Of a DNA stretch of 52,608 nucleotides, positions 16,940-25,541 are shown piece after piece. This DNA is from Pseudonocardiaceae bacterium (GTDB lineage: Bacteria; Actinomycetota; Actinomycetes; Mycobacteriales; Pseudonocardiaceae): positions 1 through 52,608 of the forward strand of contig WHSY01000027.1 in assembly GCA_009379815.1 (NCBI GenBank). Reading direction: 5' to 3'. The position numbers were made by a program, and so were the translations under genes. The notes beneath the pieces were generated by a model that searched no databases, was not told the origin of the DNA, and saw only the letters and a list, made by a program, of their open reading frames with translations. Position 1 is the stretch's first letter. Every line of letters begins with the position of its first letter.

Positions 16940-17701
16940 GTGACCTCGTCGGCCCCGCACACCGCGATCGTCACCGGAGCCGCTCGCGGCATCGGAGCTG
17001 CCACCGCCAAGCGGCTTGCCCGGGACGGCTTCGCCGTCGGCGTGCTGGATCTCGACGAGGACGCCTGCAAGACGACCGTCTCAGCCATCGAGCCCGACGG
17101 TGGCCGCGCGCTGGCCGTCGGCGTCGACGTCAGCGACTCGCAGCAGGTCGACGCGGCAGTGGCACGGGTCGCCGAGGAGCTCGGCGTGCCGACCGTGCTG
17201 GTCAACAACGCCGGGATCACCAAGGACAACCTGCTGTTCAAGATGACCGACGCGGACTGGGACGGCGTGATGAACGTGCACCTGCGCGGGTCGTTCCTGA
17301 TGAGCCGGGCGGTGCAGCAGCACATGACCGCCGCGAAGTGGGGCCGCATCGTGAACCTGTCCAGCGTCTCGGCACTGGGCAACCGCGGGCAGGTCAACTA
17401 CTCGACGGCCAAGGCCGGGCTGCAGGGCTTCACCAAGACGCTGGCGATCGAGCTGGGCAAGTTCGGGGTCACCGTCAACGCGATCGCGCCGGGCTTCATC
17501 GTCACCGACATGACGAAGGCGACCGCGGAGCGGATCGGTGTCGAGTTCGAGGAGTTCGAGAAGGCGCGTGCGGCGGAGATCCCCGTCGCCAGGTCGGGCC
17601 AGCCCGAAGACATCGCCGCGACGGTCTCGTTCCTGGTCCGTGAGGAGGCCGGGTTCGTCTCCGGCCAGGTGATCTACGTCGCCGGTGGGCCCAAGGCCTG
17701 A
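16940..17701 (+). CDS. FabG-like short-chain dehydrogenase/reductase
   Basis: A 253-residue SDR. The cofactor motif is TGAARGIG, NNAGITKDNLLFKM matches 3-oxoacyl-ACP reductases, and the catalytic Ser (NLSSVSA) and Tyr-x3-Lys (YSTAKAG) are present. It probably reduces a 3-oxoacyl thioester or a related carbonyl with NADPH. The GTG at 16940 follows an AGGAGA box; the frame is open upstream but without similarity. The next piece of a LuxR regulator continues in the same frame just after its stop. Confidence 0.85.
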   Translation: MTSSAPHTAIVTGAARGIGAATAKRLARDGFAVGVLDLDEDACKTTVSAIEPDGGRALAVGVDVSDSQQVDAAVARVAEELGVPTVLVNNAGITKDNLLFKMTDADWDGVMNVHLRGSFLMSRAVQQHMTAAKWGRIVNLSSVSALGNRGQVNYSTAKAGLQGFTKTLAIELGKFGVTVNAIAPGFIVTDMTKATAERIGVEFEEFEKARAAEIPVARSGQPEDIAATVSFLVREEAGFVSGQVIYVAGGPKA

Positions 17702-18220
17702 GTCCGGTCCGGCCTCGCAACCGGCAGCCGGTACGCGGCCACCCTCGCGGCGGCGGCAGCAAGCTGGATCCGGCTGCTGGCGGGTGACGTCGACGCCGTG
17801 TCGATGGAGGCCGCGGCGCGCGGCCTGCAGACGGTGGGCGTGGACTGGGACGCCGCCCGGCTGGCGGGTCAGGCCGCGCTGCGCACCCCCGACCGGAGGG
17901 CGATGGTCGGGCTGTTGGGCTGTGCCCGGTCGCTGCGGAACACGACGGACGCGACCGTCGCTGCCGCCGCCACACCGCCTGCGCCTCGCCCGTCTGCGGC
18001 ACAGGACGGCGCGATCACCGGCCGCGAGCGCGAGGTGGCCGGACTGGTGCTGGCAGGCCTGACCTACCGGCAGCTCGGCGAGCGACTGTTCATCTCCGCG
18101 AAGACCGTGGAGCACCACGTGGCGCGGATGCGCCAGCGATTCGGGTCGACGAGCCGCGGCGAGCTGTTCGCCCAGTTGCGAACGCTGATCGGTGACCCGC
18201 GAGTACCCGAACGGGAGTAG
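17702..18220 (+). pseudogene. C-terminal remnant of a large LuxR-type regulator
   Basis: About 170 residues match the end of large actinobacterial LuxR-type regulators. A helical part has GDVDAVSMEAAARGLQTVGV and WDAARLAGQAALRT, and a complete LuxR helix-turn-helix follows: ITGREREVAGLVLAGLTYRQ, then LGERLFISAKTVEHH. Similarity begins directly after the fabG stop and in the same frame, so the N-terminal part has been lost. An internal GTG at 17792 or ATG at 17798 could still give a 140-residue DNA-binding protein. It adjoins a 13E12 HNH gene, a family often found at rearrangement sites. Confidence 0.7.
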
Positions 18221-18326
18221 TGCCGCTGCCTGTCACCACGTCGCCGCGCAGACGCGGGCACCGGGCTCTGCCGGCTCCCTGATCCTGCGGTCCGTTTTTG
18301 TCGGTGTTGTGTCATAGCGTGATCCG

Positions 18327-20183
18327 GTGACCACGCGGCAGGCGATTCCGGAGGGGCTGGCAGAGATTCCGCCCGGCCCGCAGCTGTCGGCCGTGCTGGC
18401 CGGTATCGACCCGTCGAGGTTGTCGGGCTATGACTGTGTGCTGGTGATGCAGGCCCGCTGCCGGCAGGTCAGCCACGAGCGGGCCCACCTGATGACGGCC
18501 ATGGTCGAGGTCGGGCTGTGCGACATGGGTCCCGACGACGAGCTACCCCGCCGCGCGGTGCCAGACGAGTTCGCCGCCGACGAGATCCGCGCTGCCCTGG
18601 TGTGGACCCGCCGGGCGGCCGAGACGCAGTTCGGGCTGGCCTATGACCTGATCACCCGCCTTCCCGCGGTGCACGCGGCATTGGATGCCGGGCTCCTCGA
18701 CGAGCCCCGCGCCCGGATCTTCTCCGACTGGACCGCCGAACTGTCCAGGGACCACGCCCGCGCGCTGTGCGACGCGTTGCTGTCCCGGGCCGGTGAGGTC
18801 ACCACGGGCGAACTCGTCGACCTGATCAAGAAGCATGCCATCGCGCTCGACCCCGAGTGGGCTCGGCACCGCTACGAGCAGGCCCTGGCCGACCGCAAGG
18901 TCGTCGGGCGCCGTAACCCCGACGGGACGGCGAACCTGTCCGGGTACAACCTGCCCGTCGACCGGGTCGCCGCCGCCAGCGCCCGAATCGACACCCTGGC
19001 CAAGGCCGCCAAGCACGCCGGCGATGCCCGCCCCATCGACCACATCCGCGCCGAGCTGTACCTGGGCATGACCGACGGCACCTACACCGGCCTCGACGAC
19101 CCGACGATTCTGGCCGTACTCCGCGCCACAGCAGCCACCGAGCCGACCGGCGGCGGTCCCGTCGACAACGGTGACGGCCCCGCCGATGACAGCGGTGACG
19201 ACAGCGGTGACGGCGGCCCGCCCGGCGACGGTGGTGGTGGTGACGGCGGCCCGCCCGGCGACGGTGGTGGTGGTGACGGCGGCCCGCCCGGCCCGGTCAG
19301 CGGCCCGACCGCCGGCGGCAGCCCCCACAGCACCGGCCTCGAGCTGCGGTTGCGGCTGTCGACCCTGTTGGGCCGCGACGACTACCCCGGCGAGCTCGCC
19401 GGCTGGGGGCCCGTCCACGCCGACCTGGCCCGCGACCTGGCCACCACGCTGACCCGAGCCCAGTGGCACTACGCCATCACCGACGACCAGGGCCGGCTGC
19501 TGTGTTGCGGGATCACCCGCGCCCGACCAGCCGGCACGAGCCACCGCGGCGCCGGGCGCTGCGGCGGGATCGTCGAACTCGACGTCCCCGCCACCACCCT
19601 GGCCTCCCTGACCGGCGAGGACCGCGACCACCTCGGGCCGTGGCCCGCGATCGTCGCCGATCTGGTTCGCCAGTCCGGCGACCACGACACCCGCCCCGGC
19701 GACCGCTTCGCCGGCGACGCAGACCGTCGCGGCCCCGGCGCCGCGTTACACCGCCACGTGAAGATCCGCGACCGGTTCTGCACCTTCCGAGGGTGCCGTG
19801 CTCCCGCGCGCGGCACCGACACCGACCACACCGTCGACCACCACAACGGCGGCGCCAGCACCGAACACAACCTCGGCGGCACCTGCCGTCATGATCATCG
19901 AGTGAAGCATGAAGGCGGCTGGAAACTATGCCAGCCTCAGCTCGGACTGTTCGTATGGACCAGCCGTCTGGGTCTCACCTACACCGTCCGGCCCCCACCG
20001 GTCATCGAACCCCTGACCGATCCCCTACCTCGCGACGGACCCTTGTACCCCATCTGGGTCCGCCCGGACGACGACTGGCAAGACTCCACCATCCTCGACG
20101 ACCCGGAACCAGAACCAGAACCCGAACCCGAACCGCAACCCGTACCAGCACACGACCCCGACGACGTTCCGCCGCCCTTTTGA
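18327..20183 (+). CDS. DUF222/13E12-family HNH endonuclease
   Basis: A 618-residue member of the 13E12 repeat family, multicopy in many actinobacteria. The N-terminal DUF222 region (about residues 1-270) is helical. The linker at about 275-335 is Gly/Asp/Pro-rich with the repeat GDGGPPGDGGG. The C-terminal HNH domain has RDRFCTFRGC, TDHTVDHHNGG, EHNLGGTCRHDH and KHEGGW. A final tail has repeated Glu-Pro pairs. HNH domains cut DNA; the biological role of this family is not settled. It lies next to a truncated regulator gene, consistent with a recombination point. Confidence 0.88.
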   Translation: MTTRQAIPEGLAEIPPGPQLSAVLAGIDPSRLSGYDCVLVMQARCRQVSHERAHLMTAMVEVGLCDMGPDDELPRRAVPDEFAADEIRAALVWTRRAAETQFGLAYDLITRLPAVHAALDAGLLDEPRARIFSDWTAELSRDHARALCDALLSRAGEVTTGELVDLIKKHAIALDPEWARHRYEQALADRKVVGRRNPDGTANLSGYNLPVDRVAAASARIDTLAKAAKHAGDARPIDHIRAELYLGMTDGTYTGLDDPTILAVLRATAATEPTGGGPVDNGDGPADDSGDDSGDGGPPGDGGGGDGGPPGDGGGGDGGPPGPVSGPTAGGSPHSTGLELRLRLSTLLGRDDYPGELAGWGPVHADLARDLATTLTRAQWHYAITDDQGRLLCCGITRARPAGTSHRGAGRCGGIVELDVPATTLASLTGEDRDHLGPWPAIVADLVRQSGDHDTRPGDRFAGDADRRGPGAALHRHVKIRDRFCTFRGCRAPARGTDTDHTVDHHNGGASTEHNLGGTCRHDHRVKHEGGWKLCQPQLGLFVWTSRLGLTYTVRPPPVIEPLTDPLPRDGPLYPIWVRPDDDWQDSTILDDPEPEPEPEPEPQPVPAHDPDDVPPPF

Positions 20184-20256
20184 GCAGACACCGCTGGGCG
20201 GAGCGGTCACGGCCGCTCCGCCCGCTCGGGCTGCCAAGAATCAGGTTCCTCGCCGG

Positions 20257-21132
20257 TCACACCGCCGGCTCCACCAGCTCGAAGCTGCGGATGCGGCCGG
20301 GTGCGACGGCCGCGCAGGTCAGTGGGCGGTCCACCCCGCGCGCCTGCTCGCGGACCCGCAGCACCATGTCGGCACCGTCGGGACCGCGCAGCCGCACCTG
20401 CCACTCCTGCGGGCCCGCGGACTCCACACCGCGCGGGACGAACGCATCGACGCCCCGCTCGCCGGTGGCGAGCCGGGCGTGGTGCTGCGCGGCCTGCACG
20501 GCAGCCGGGACCGACGACCGGCCGCGCAACCAGCGCGGCTCGACGACGCCCTCGTCGTATGCCCTGGCAAGCGCCACCGCCTCCGACGCCGGGACGTGGC
20601 CGTAGTAGAAGCCGTGCGGCAGCACCACGAGGTTGGCCGCGAACCGGTCTCCGCCGACGTGGCTGCACTCCCAGGTGCGGTCCGGGTACTCGGTGGCCAG
20701 CGCCGCCGCGACCGGGCGTCCGCGCACCGCGCAGCAGGCATCGTGCCGGCCGTGAGCGCAGACCAGGTAGAGCGGGTCGTCGACCGGTTCACCCGGCGCT
20801 GCGCCGTCGAGCACGTCGAGCAGCTCGCGCTCGTCACCGAAGTTGCCGCCCCGCACCATCTCGTGCCCCGGCCGTGAGTCCGCGAGGTACCAGCGCCGGT
20901 GCCCGCTGCGATGCGGGCTGCCGTACCTGCGGATCAGCGTGACCCGGCCGGCGGACAGGTCGGCCCAACTGCCCAGGGCGGTGGCCACCTGCGGATCCAA
21001 TCCGGATCCGCTCAGCGCGCGCCGCCCCCATGGACCGGAGTGCTCCACGAGCAACCACCTCGTGGCGGGCGGCGCAGTGGCGTGGCGCGGTTCGTCCTCC
21101 GCGTGGGCGAGCTCGGCGCAGCGCTGGCTCAC
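20257..21132 (-). CDS. Sucrase/ferredoxin-like family protein
   Basis: A 291-residue protein with a thioredoxin-like [2Fe-2S] ferredoxin fold of the sucrase/ferredoxin-like family. The motif CAHGRHDACC (Cys125, Cys133, Cys134) and WECSHVGGDRFAANLVVLP (Cys156) give the family pattern and may bind an iron-sulfur cluster. The GTG at 21132 overlaps the stop of the cupin gene (GTGA), so it is translated with it. It could provide electrons to the upstream iron-dependent oxygenase; this is inferred from position only. Confidence 0.8.
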   Translation of the reverse strand: MSQRCAELAHAEDEPRHATAPPATRWLLVEHSGPWGRRALSGSGLDPQVATALGSWADLSAGRVTLIRRYGSPHRSGHRRWYLADSRPGHEMVRGGNFGDERELLDVLDGAAPGEPVDDPLYLVCAHGRHDACCAVRGRPVAAALATEYPDRTWECSHVGGDRFAANLVVLPHGFYYGHVPASEAVALARAYDEGVVEPRWLRGRSSVPAAVQAAQHHARLATGERGVDAFVPRGVESAGPQEWQVRLRGPDGADMVLRVREQARGVDRPLTCAAVAPGRIRSFELVEPAV

Positions 21133-22412
21133 CGGCGCCCCGCGGCGCCGGCCACCAGCACACCCTCGCGCAGCAGCCGGCGGACGAGCACCAGCTGCTC
21201 GGACTCGTCGAGACCCGGTAGCTCGTCTACTGCGACCGGGTGTCCGTCGAGCAACACATCCAGCGCCGCTGCGGTGCCGGCCGGCAATGTCAGCGTGCGG
21301 TCCGGTAGCTCGAGCTCCAGCTGCTCGCCGCCCGGGTGCAGCCGGTGCCCCAGCCCGACGCGGCGTCGCACCTCGTCCCCGGGCCGCAACTCGTCGGCGA
21401 GCGTCGCCTGCGCCACCGGCGGCAGCGGTTCCGGCCGCCCACCCGTCCACACCCGTTCCCGGACCTGACGGGCGACATCGGTGGCGGGCACCCGGTGCAG
21501 CCTACCGGCGAGCACGTCGAGCACGGTCCGCAGCTGCGGGGCGAGCTGCTCGGGATCGGAGACGTCGATGCCGGGGGGCAGCGAGCGGCGCAGCTCGGGC
21601 TCATCGGCCAGCAGCACGGCGAGCGCCTCGACGAGCGCGTACCGGGTGACGGTGTGGATGCCCACCGTCAGGTGCGCGGAGACCTCACCGAGAGCGGTGG
21701 CCGCGTGCAGGTAACCGCGCGGCAGGTAGAGCGAGTCACCGGGTTCGAGCACGGTGTCGATCAGCGGCCACTCGCGCTCGGCAGCCGCCGCGACCTGGCT
21801 CGAGTAGCGGCTCGAGGGCTGGTCACGCAGCGGGTCCTGGTGGACCGGAGGGTGCACCGTCCAGTGCTTGCGACCGGCCAGCTGGAGCACGAACACGTCG
21901 TGCACGTCGTAGTGTGCGGCGAAGCCTCGCGAGGACGGTGGGGTGACGTACGCGTTGGCCTGCGCCGGGTGCCCGAGCTCCTCGGCGAGCCGGGTGACGA
22001 AGTCGATCACCGGCGGCCACATCCGGTGCAGCCCCTGCAGCACGATCGTCGCGCCCTCGCCGAACAGCGCCGCCACCTGATCGTCGCGGACCTGGTCGGC
22101 AACCTCCGCGCCGGCCCCGCCCGGGCCGGTGAACTGCCGGGAGTCGACCACCTCGCCGGTGCGGGCGATACGCAGGAACGGGGTGCGCAGCCCACGGCGG
22201 GACAGCAGCTCGTCGACCGCGTCGAGGTCGAGCAGGTCGTCGAACCGCTCCGGCAGGTCGCCGCGCCGCGACAGCAGCGGCCGCTGCCCCCAGTGGTGCT
22301 CGGCGAAGGTGTCCGGGTCGGCGGTGACGCATCGAGCCAACGCAGACCAGGGCGCCGCCGGTGCCGGACGGTCCGCGACGAACCGTCCGGCACCGGTTGC
22401 AGTCGTTGTCAC
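21129..22412 (-). CDS. JmjC-like cupin oxygenase (ribosomal oxygenase family)
   Basis: A 427-residue cupin_4/JmjC-type protein related to the 2-oxoglutarate-dependent hydroxylases of ribosomal proteins. The iron-binding triad is His167 and Asp169 in AAHYDVHDVFVLQL, and His236 in LPRGYLHA. A helical dimerisation or winged-helix part follows. Start choice: GTG at 22412 lies one base after the stop of the GGAD-repeat gene. A longer frame exists, but its N-terminal part is only the repeat read in another frame. No ribosome-binding site is visible, so translation is probably coupled to the repeat gene. The substrate is unknown; the adjacent repeat peptide is a candidate. Confidence 0.82.
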   Translation of the reverse strand: MTTTATGAGRFVADRPAPAAPWSALARCVTADPDTFAEHHWGQRPLLSRRGDLPERFDDLLDLDAVDELLSRRGLRTPFLRIARTGEVVDSRQFTGPGGAGAEVADQVRDDQVAALFGEGATIVLQGLHRMWPPVIDFVTRLAEELGHPAQANAYVTPPSSRGFAAHYDVHDVFVLQLAGRKHWTVHPPVHQDPLRDQPSSRYSSQVAAAAEREWPLIDTVLEPGDSLYLPRGYLHAATALGEVSAHLTVGIHTVTRYALVEALAVLLADEPELRRSLPPGIDVSDPEQLAPQLRTVLDVLAGRLHRVPATDVARQVRERVWTGGRPEPLPPVAQATLADELRPGDEVRRRVGLGHRLHPGGEQLELELPDRTLTLPAGTAAALDVLLDGHPVAVDELPGLDESEQLVLVRRLLREGVLVAGAAGRR

Positions 22413-22413
22413 T

Positions 22414-22689
22414 TCAGCCGGCGCTGCTGTCGGCTCCGTCGTCGGCACCGCCGTCGGCTCCGCCGTCCGCGCCGCCGTCGGCTCCGCCGTCCGCGCCGCC
22501 ATCGGCTCCCCCGTCCGCGCCGCCGTCCGCACCGCCGTCGGCTCCAGCGCCACCATCCGCGGCACCGTCGGCACCGCCGTCCGCACCGCCGTCGGCTCCA
22601 GCGCCACCATCCGCGGCACCGTCGGCACCACCATCGGCCGGGCCGTGCGAGCCGCCCGCGGTCGTCGTGTCGTCCTCGTCGAGTGCCAT
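22414..22689 (-). CDS. GGAD-repeat peptide upstream of cupin oxygenase
   Basis: A 91-residue peptide with a short leader-like start (ALDEDDTTTAGGSHGPADGG) followed almost entirely by tetrapeptide GGAD repeats and the end DDGADSSAG. It is strongly acidic, with no Cys and no membrane segment. The ATG has an excellent GAGGAGG box eight bases upstream. Differences between repeat units fall on third codon positions in this frame (GAC/GAT; GGT/GGC/GGA/GGG; GCC/GCG/GCT), which shows that this is the translated frame. It directly precedes the cupin gene. A modified-peptide precursor or a substrate of the oxygenase is possible; the function is unknown. Confidence 0.75.
   Translation of the reverse strand: MALDEDDTTTAGGSHGPADGGADGAADGGAGADGGADGGADGAADGGAGADGGADGGADGGADGGADGGADGGADGGADGGADDGADSSAG
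22540..22637. repeat. 54-bp tandem repeat inside the GGAD-repeat gene
   Basis: A 54-bp unit starting GGCTCCAGCGCCACCATCCG at 22540 begins again at 22594 and runs for about 44 further bases. It encodes an 18-residue block of the GGAD peptide and points to growth of the repeat by in-frame duplication. Confidence 0.85.
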
Positions 22690-22795
22690 CGTGTTCCTCC
22701 TCTTGCGGGGCAGGGGTAGTGCAGGGCGCCATCACGCTAGGACTGACAGCCCCGGCCCGCGACCGCGGCCCCCGGCGTGGCACCCGGTCGGGTTT

Positions 22796-23653
22796 CTAGC
22801 CCGGCAGAGTCTCCCCGCCGATCGGCGCGAGTACCTCCCCGGTGTAGAAGGACGACAGCCGATCGGCGGCGAAGAACACGTACGACGGTGCTATCTCGTC
22901 CGGGTGCGCCGCCCGCTTCATCGGGACCTGCCCGCCGAACGATTCCACCTTCTGCTCACCCATCGTCGACGGGATCAAGGGCGTCCACACCGGACCCGGG
23001 GCCACGCAGTTCACCCGGATGCCCCGGTCGACCAGCACCTGCGCCATCGCGAAGGTCCACGAGTGCACCGCGCCTTTGGTGGCGGAGTAGTCGATGAGGC
23101 TCTTGTTGCCGCGCAGCCCGTTCACCGACCCGGTGTTGATGATCGCGCTGCCACCGGACAGATGTTCCAGCGCCGCCTTGGTGATCCAGAAGAAGCTGTG
23201 GATGTTGACGTCGAAGGTGCGGAGCCACGCCTCGTCGGAGATATCCTGCGGCCCCGAGGTCGCTTCCTGCGTGGCCACGTTGTTCACCAGCAGGTCCAGA
23301 CCGCCGAGGTGCGCCACGGTCTGGTCGACCACGTCCCGGCAGTGCGTCGAGTCGGCGAGGTCACCGGGCAGCAGCACGCACTGTCGGCCGGTGGCTCGCA
23401 CCAGGTCGGCGGTGTGCTCGGCGTCGTCGTGCTCGGACAGGTAGGCGACGGCGACGTCCGCGCCCTCCTTGGCGAAGGCGATCGCCACCGCGCGGCCGAT
23501 ACCCGAGTCTCCCCCGGTGATCAGCGCGAGGCGCCCGGCGAGCAGGTCGCGCCCGGTGTAGTCGGCCATCTCGTCGCCGGGTCGGGGGGTCATCTCGCCG
23601 GTGCTTCCCGGCGGCTCCTGCTGCTGCGGAGGTGTCGACTCCGGATCGGTCAT
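22796..23653 (-). CDS. SDR family oxidoreductase (general stress type)
   Basis: A 285-residue SDR of the YghA/YhdF (Gsp39-like) group. It has the long N-terminal tail typical of that group (TPPQQQEPPGSTGEMTPRPG), the cofactor motif TGGDSGIG, the NNVA motif, the catalytic Ser (NTGSVNG) and Tyr-x3-Lys (YSATKGA). These are NAD(P)-dependent reductases with poorly known substrates, often stress-induced. It is divergent from the metallophosphoesterase gene. Confidence 0.88.
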   Translation of the reverse strand: MTDPESTPPQQQEPPGSTGEMTPRPGDEMADYTGRDLLAGRLALITGGDSGIGRAVAIAFAKEGADVAVAYLSEHDDAEHTADLVRATGRQCVLLPGDLADSTHCRDVVDQTVAHLGGLDLLVNNVATQEATSGPQDISDEAWLRTFDVNIHSFFWITKAALEHLSGGSAIINTGSVNGLRGNKSLIDYSATKGAVHSWTFAMAQVLVDRGIRVNCVAPGPVWTPLIPSTMGEQKVESFGGQVPMKRAAHPDEIAPSYVFFAADRLSSFYTGEVLAPIGGETLPG

Positions 23654-23729
23654 GCTGGCTCCCTCCTGCTGTCGCCGCCGGAGGATGCCCGATCCGACCG
23701 CGCCTCAACCACCCGGAGCATGGGCCTAC

Positions 23730-23798
23730 AACCCCGTTTTCGGAACCGGAACGGGGTTCGCAGCCCGCGCAGAGCCCGGTTCGGAACCGGAACGGGGT
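23730..23798. repeat. Palindrome and direct repeats in a divergent promoter region
   Basis: TTCGGAACCGGAACGGGGT occurs at 23739-23757 and again at 23780-23798, spaced 41 bases. The first copy is part of an inverted repeat, AACCCCGTT at 23730-23738 with AACGGGGTT at 23750-23758. They lie between the divergent SDR and metallophosphoesterase genes, so they may be operator sites or a dispersed repeat. Confidence 0.7.
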
Positions 23799-23848
23799 CT
23801 CGTGCCCCACTGGCGCCGGGACACGGTCGAGCAGCAAGATCGTCCCCC

Positions 23849-25537
23849 ATGGCCACACCGATCGACCCCGGTACCCGGCCCGAGGCCGGGCCCGCCTCCG
23901 CAGCGCCACGCCACATCGGCTTCGTGCCCCGGCCGCGGCTGCGTTGGCTGTCACCCGGCGTGCTGCTGCGGACCGGGTTGCAGGCGGCGACGTCGTCGAA
24001 GCTGGCGGAGTTCATCGACCGGCGCGAGTCGCAGGCCGTGCTGCCCGTCACCACGACCGACCTGTCCGACACCGGGGAGGGCTGGGTCGACTACGTCGCG
24101 GACTGCGGGGACGGGTTCGACGCGGCGGCCACCGTCGCGAGCGTGCTCGCCCGGCCCGAACTCACCGTTTCCGGGCACCGCACCCGCGCGGGGTCGGTCC
24201 TGGTCATGGGCGGCGACCAGGCCTACCCCTACGCCTCGGTACGGGAGTACCGCGACCGGCTCGTCGGGCCCTACCGGTCGATGCTGCCCTGGACCCCTCA
24301 TCCCCGGCGGCTGTACGCGATCCCCGGCAACCACGACTGGTACGACGGGCTTTCGAGCTTCCTCAAGCAGTTCTGCCAGGGCCGCTGGATCGGCGGCTGG
24401 CGCACCGAGCAGACGCGCAGCTACTTCGCGCTCGACCTGCCGGGGCCGTGGCGGCTGTGGGCGATCGACATCGCACTCGGCACCGACATCGACGCCCAGC
24501 AGCTCGAGTTCTTCGCCGACCGCGCTGCCGACCTCGACGAGGGGGACGCGATCATCCTCGTCTCGGCCAAGCCGAGCTGGACCGACGCGGGCCCCGACCA
24601 CCCGGACACCTACGCGACGCTGAACTTCTTCGAGCGCCACGTGATCGGCGACCGCGCCCGGCTGCGCGTCTCACTGACCGGCGACACCCACCACTACGCG
24701 CGGTACGAGGGTCCGGCCGACCAGCAGAAGATCACCGCGGGAGGGGGCGGCGCGTACCTGTCGGCCACCCATCGGCTGCGGCCGACGCTGCAGCTGCCGC
24801 CGGCCGAGTCCACGGACCCGGGCAAGAGCCCGCCGACGTCGTACACGCTCGCCGGCCAGTATCCGGCTGCCGGCACGTCGAGGGAACTCCGGTCGCGGAT
24901 CGTCGCGGGCGTCTACCGTAGCGGGCTCTTCTGGCTGCTCACAGCACTGATCTACCTGGTGCTGGCGTTGCCCGGCACCCGGACGGTCCTCGCACTGACC
25001 GGCTCGGGGCAGCTGCGTGCGGTGCCCACGCTGCTCACGGCAGGACTGCTCGTCGGAGTGACGGCCGCCCTGGTGGCGTTCGCGCGGCTCTCGACGGCCC
25101 GCAGGCGCCGGGCTACCGCGCTGGGGCTCGGGCACACCGCGGTGCACGTCGCCGTGCTCACCGGCGCGATCGTGCTGGCCGGGGCTGTTCCCGACCTGCC
25201 CGGCCCGTGGCGTGAGGCGGCCGGCCTGACCGGGGCGGCGGTAGCGGGCGCGCTGCTCGGGCCGCTGGTCTTCGCGCTCTACCTGCGCATCGCCGACCTG
25301 CTCGGCGTCAACACCAACGAGTTGTTCTCCGCAATCGCGGTGCAAGACCACAAGTGCTTCCTGCGGCTGCACATCCGCCCGGACGATCACCTCCTCACGA
25401 TCTACCCGGTCGCGGTACCGCACTGCGCGCGGTGGCGGTTCGCCGGCGCGCGCACCGACGGCACGACGCGGTGGTTCGTCCCGGACGTCGAGCCCGAGCC
25501 CCGGCTGATCGAGGGCCCGATCGAGGTCGCACCCTGA
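23849..25537 (+). CDS. Membrane-anchored metallophosphoesterase
   Basis: A 562-residue calcineurin-like phosphoesterase. The metal-binding motifs are VLVMGGDQAYPYAS, AIPGNHDWYDG and LTGDTHHYARY. The C-terminal part (about residues 355-490) has several hydrophobic helices, such as GLFWLLTALIYLVLALPG and TAVHVAVLTGAIVLAGAV, so the enzyme sits on the membrane. A soluble C-terminal domain follows. The ATG at 23849 begins ATPIDPGTRPEAG; the longer frame upstream has no similarity and overlaps other genes. The substrate is unknown. The DUF488 gene begins four bases after it. Confidence 0.82.
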   Translation: MATPIDPGTRPEAGPASAAPRHIGFVPRPRLRWLSPGVLLRTGLQAATSSKLAEFIDRRESQAVLPVTTTDLSDTGEGWVDYVADCGDGFDAAATVASVLARPELTVSGHRTRAGSVLVMGGDQAYPYASVREYRDRLVGPYRSMLPWTPHPRRLYAIPGNHDWYDGLSSFLKQFCQGRWIGGWRTEQTRSYFALDLPGPWRLWAIDIALGTDIDAQQLEFFADRAADLDEGDAIILVSAKPSWTDAGPDHPDTYATLNFFERHVIGDRARLRVSLTGDTHHYARYEGPADQQKITAGGGGAYLSATHRLRPTLQLPPAESTDPGKSPPTSYTLAGQYPAAGTSRELRSRIVAGVYRSGLFWLLTALIYLVLALPGTRTVLALTGSGQLRAVPTLLTAGLLVGVTAALVAFARLSTARRRRATALGLGHTAVHVAVLTGAIVLAGAVPDLPGPWREAAGLTGAAVAGALLGPLVFALYLRIADLLGVNTNELFSAIAVQDHKCFLRLHIRPDDHLLTIYPVAVPHCARWRFAGARTDGTTRWFVPDVEPEPRLIEGPIEVAP

Positions 25538-25541
25538 TGCC

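Noticed and set aside
22412-22634. An N-terminal extension of the cupin protein with repeated VPRMVALEPTAVRT blocks.
   Set aside because: It is the GGAD repeat read in another frame. Sequence changes between units are synonymous only in the GGAD frame, and the strong ribosome-binding site belongs to the GGAD gene.
22540-22637. Regular repeats that might suggest a CRISPR array.
   Set aside because: The units adjoin without unique spacers, encode a repeat peptide in frame, and no cas genes are present. The same reasoning excludes the short tandem repeats at 35038, 36980 and 40821.
22361-25537. A 1058-residue plus-strand open frame that would extend the metallophosphoesterase by almost 500 residues.
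   Set aside because: The N-terminal part is antisense to the GGAD-repeat gene and the SDR gene and has only low-complexity Ala/Pro/Ser sequence. Family similarity begins after the ATG at 23849.
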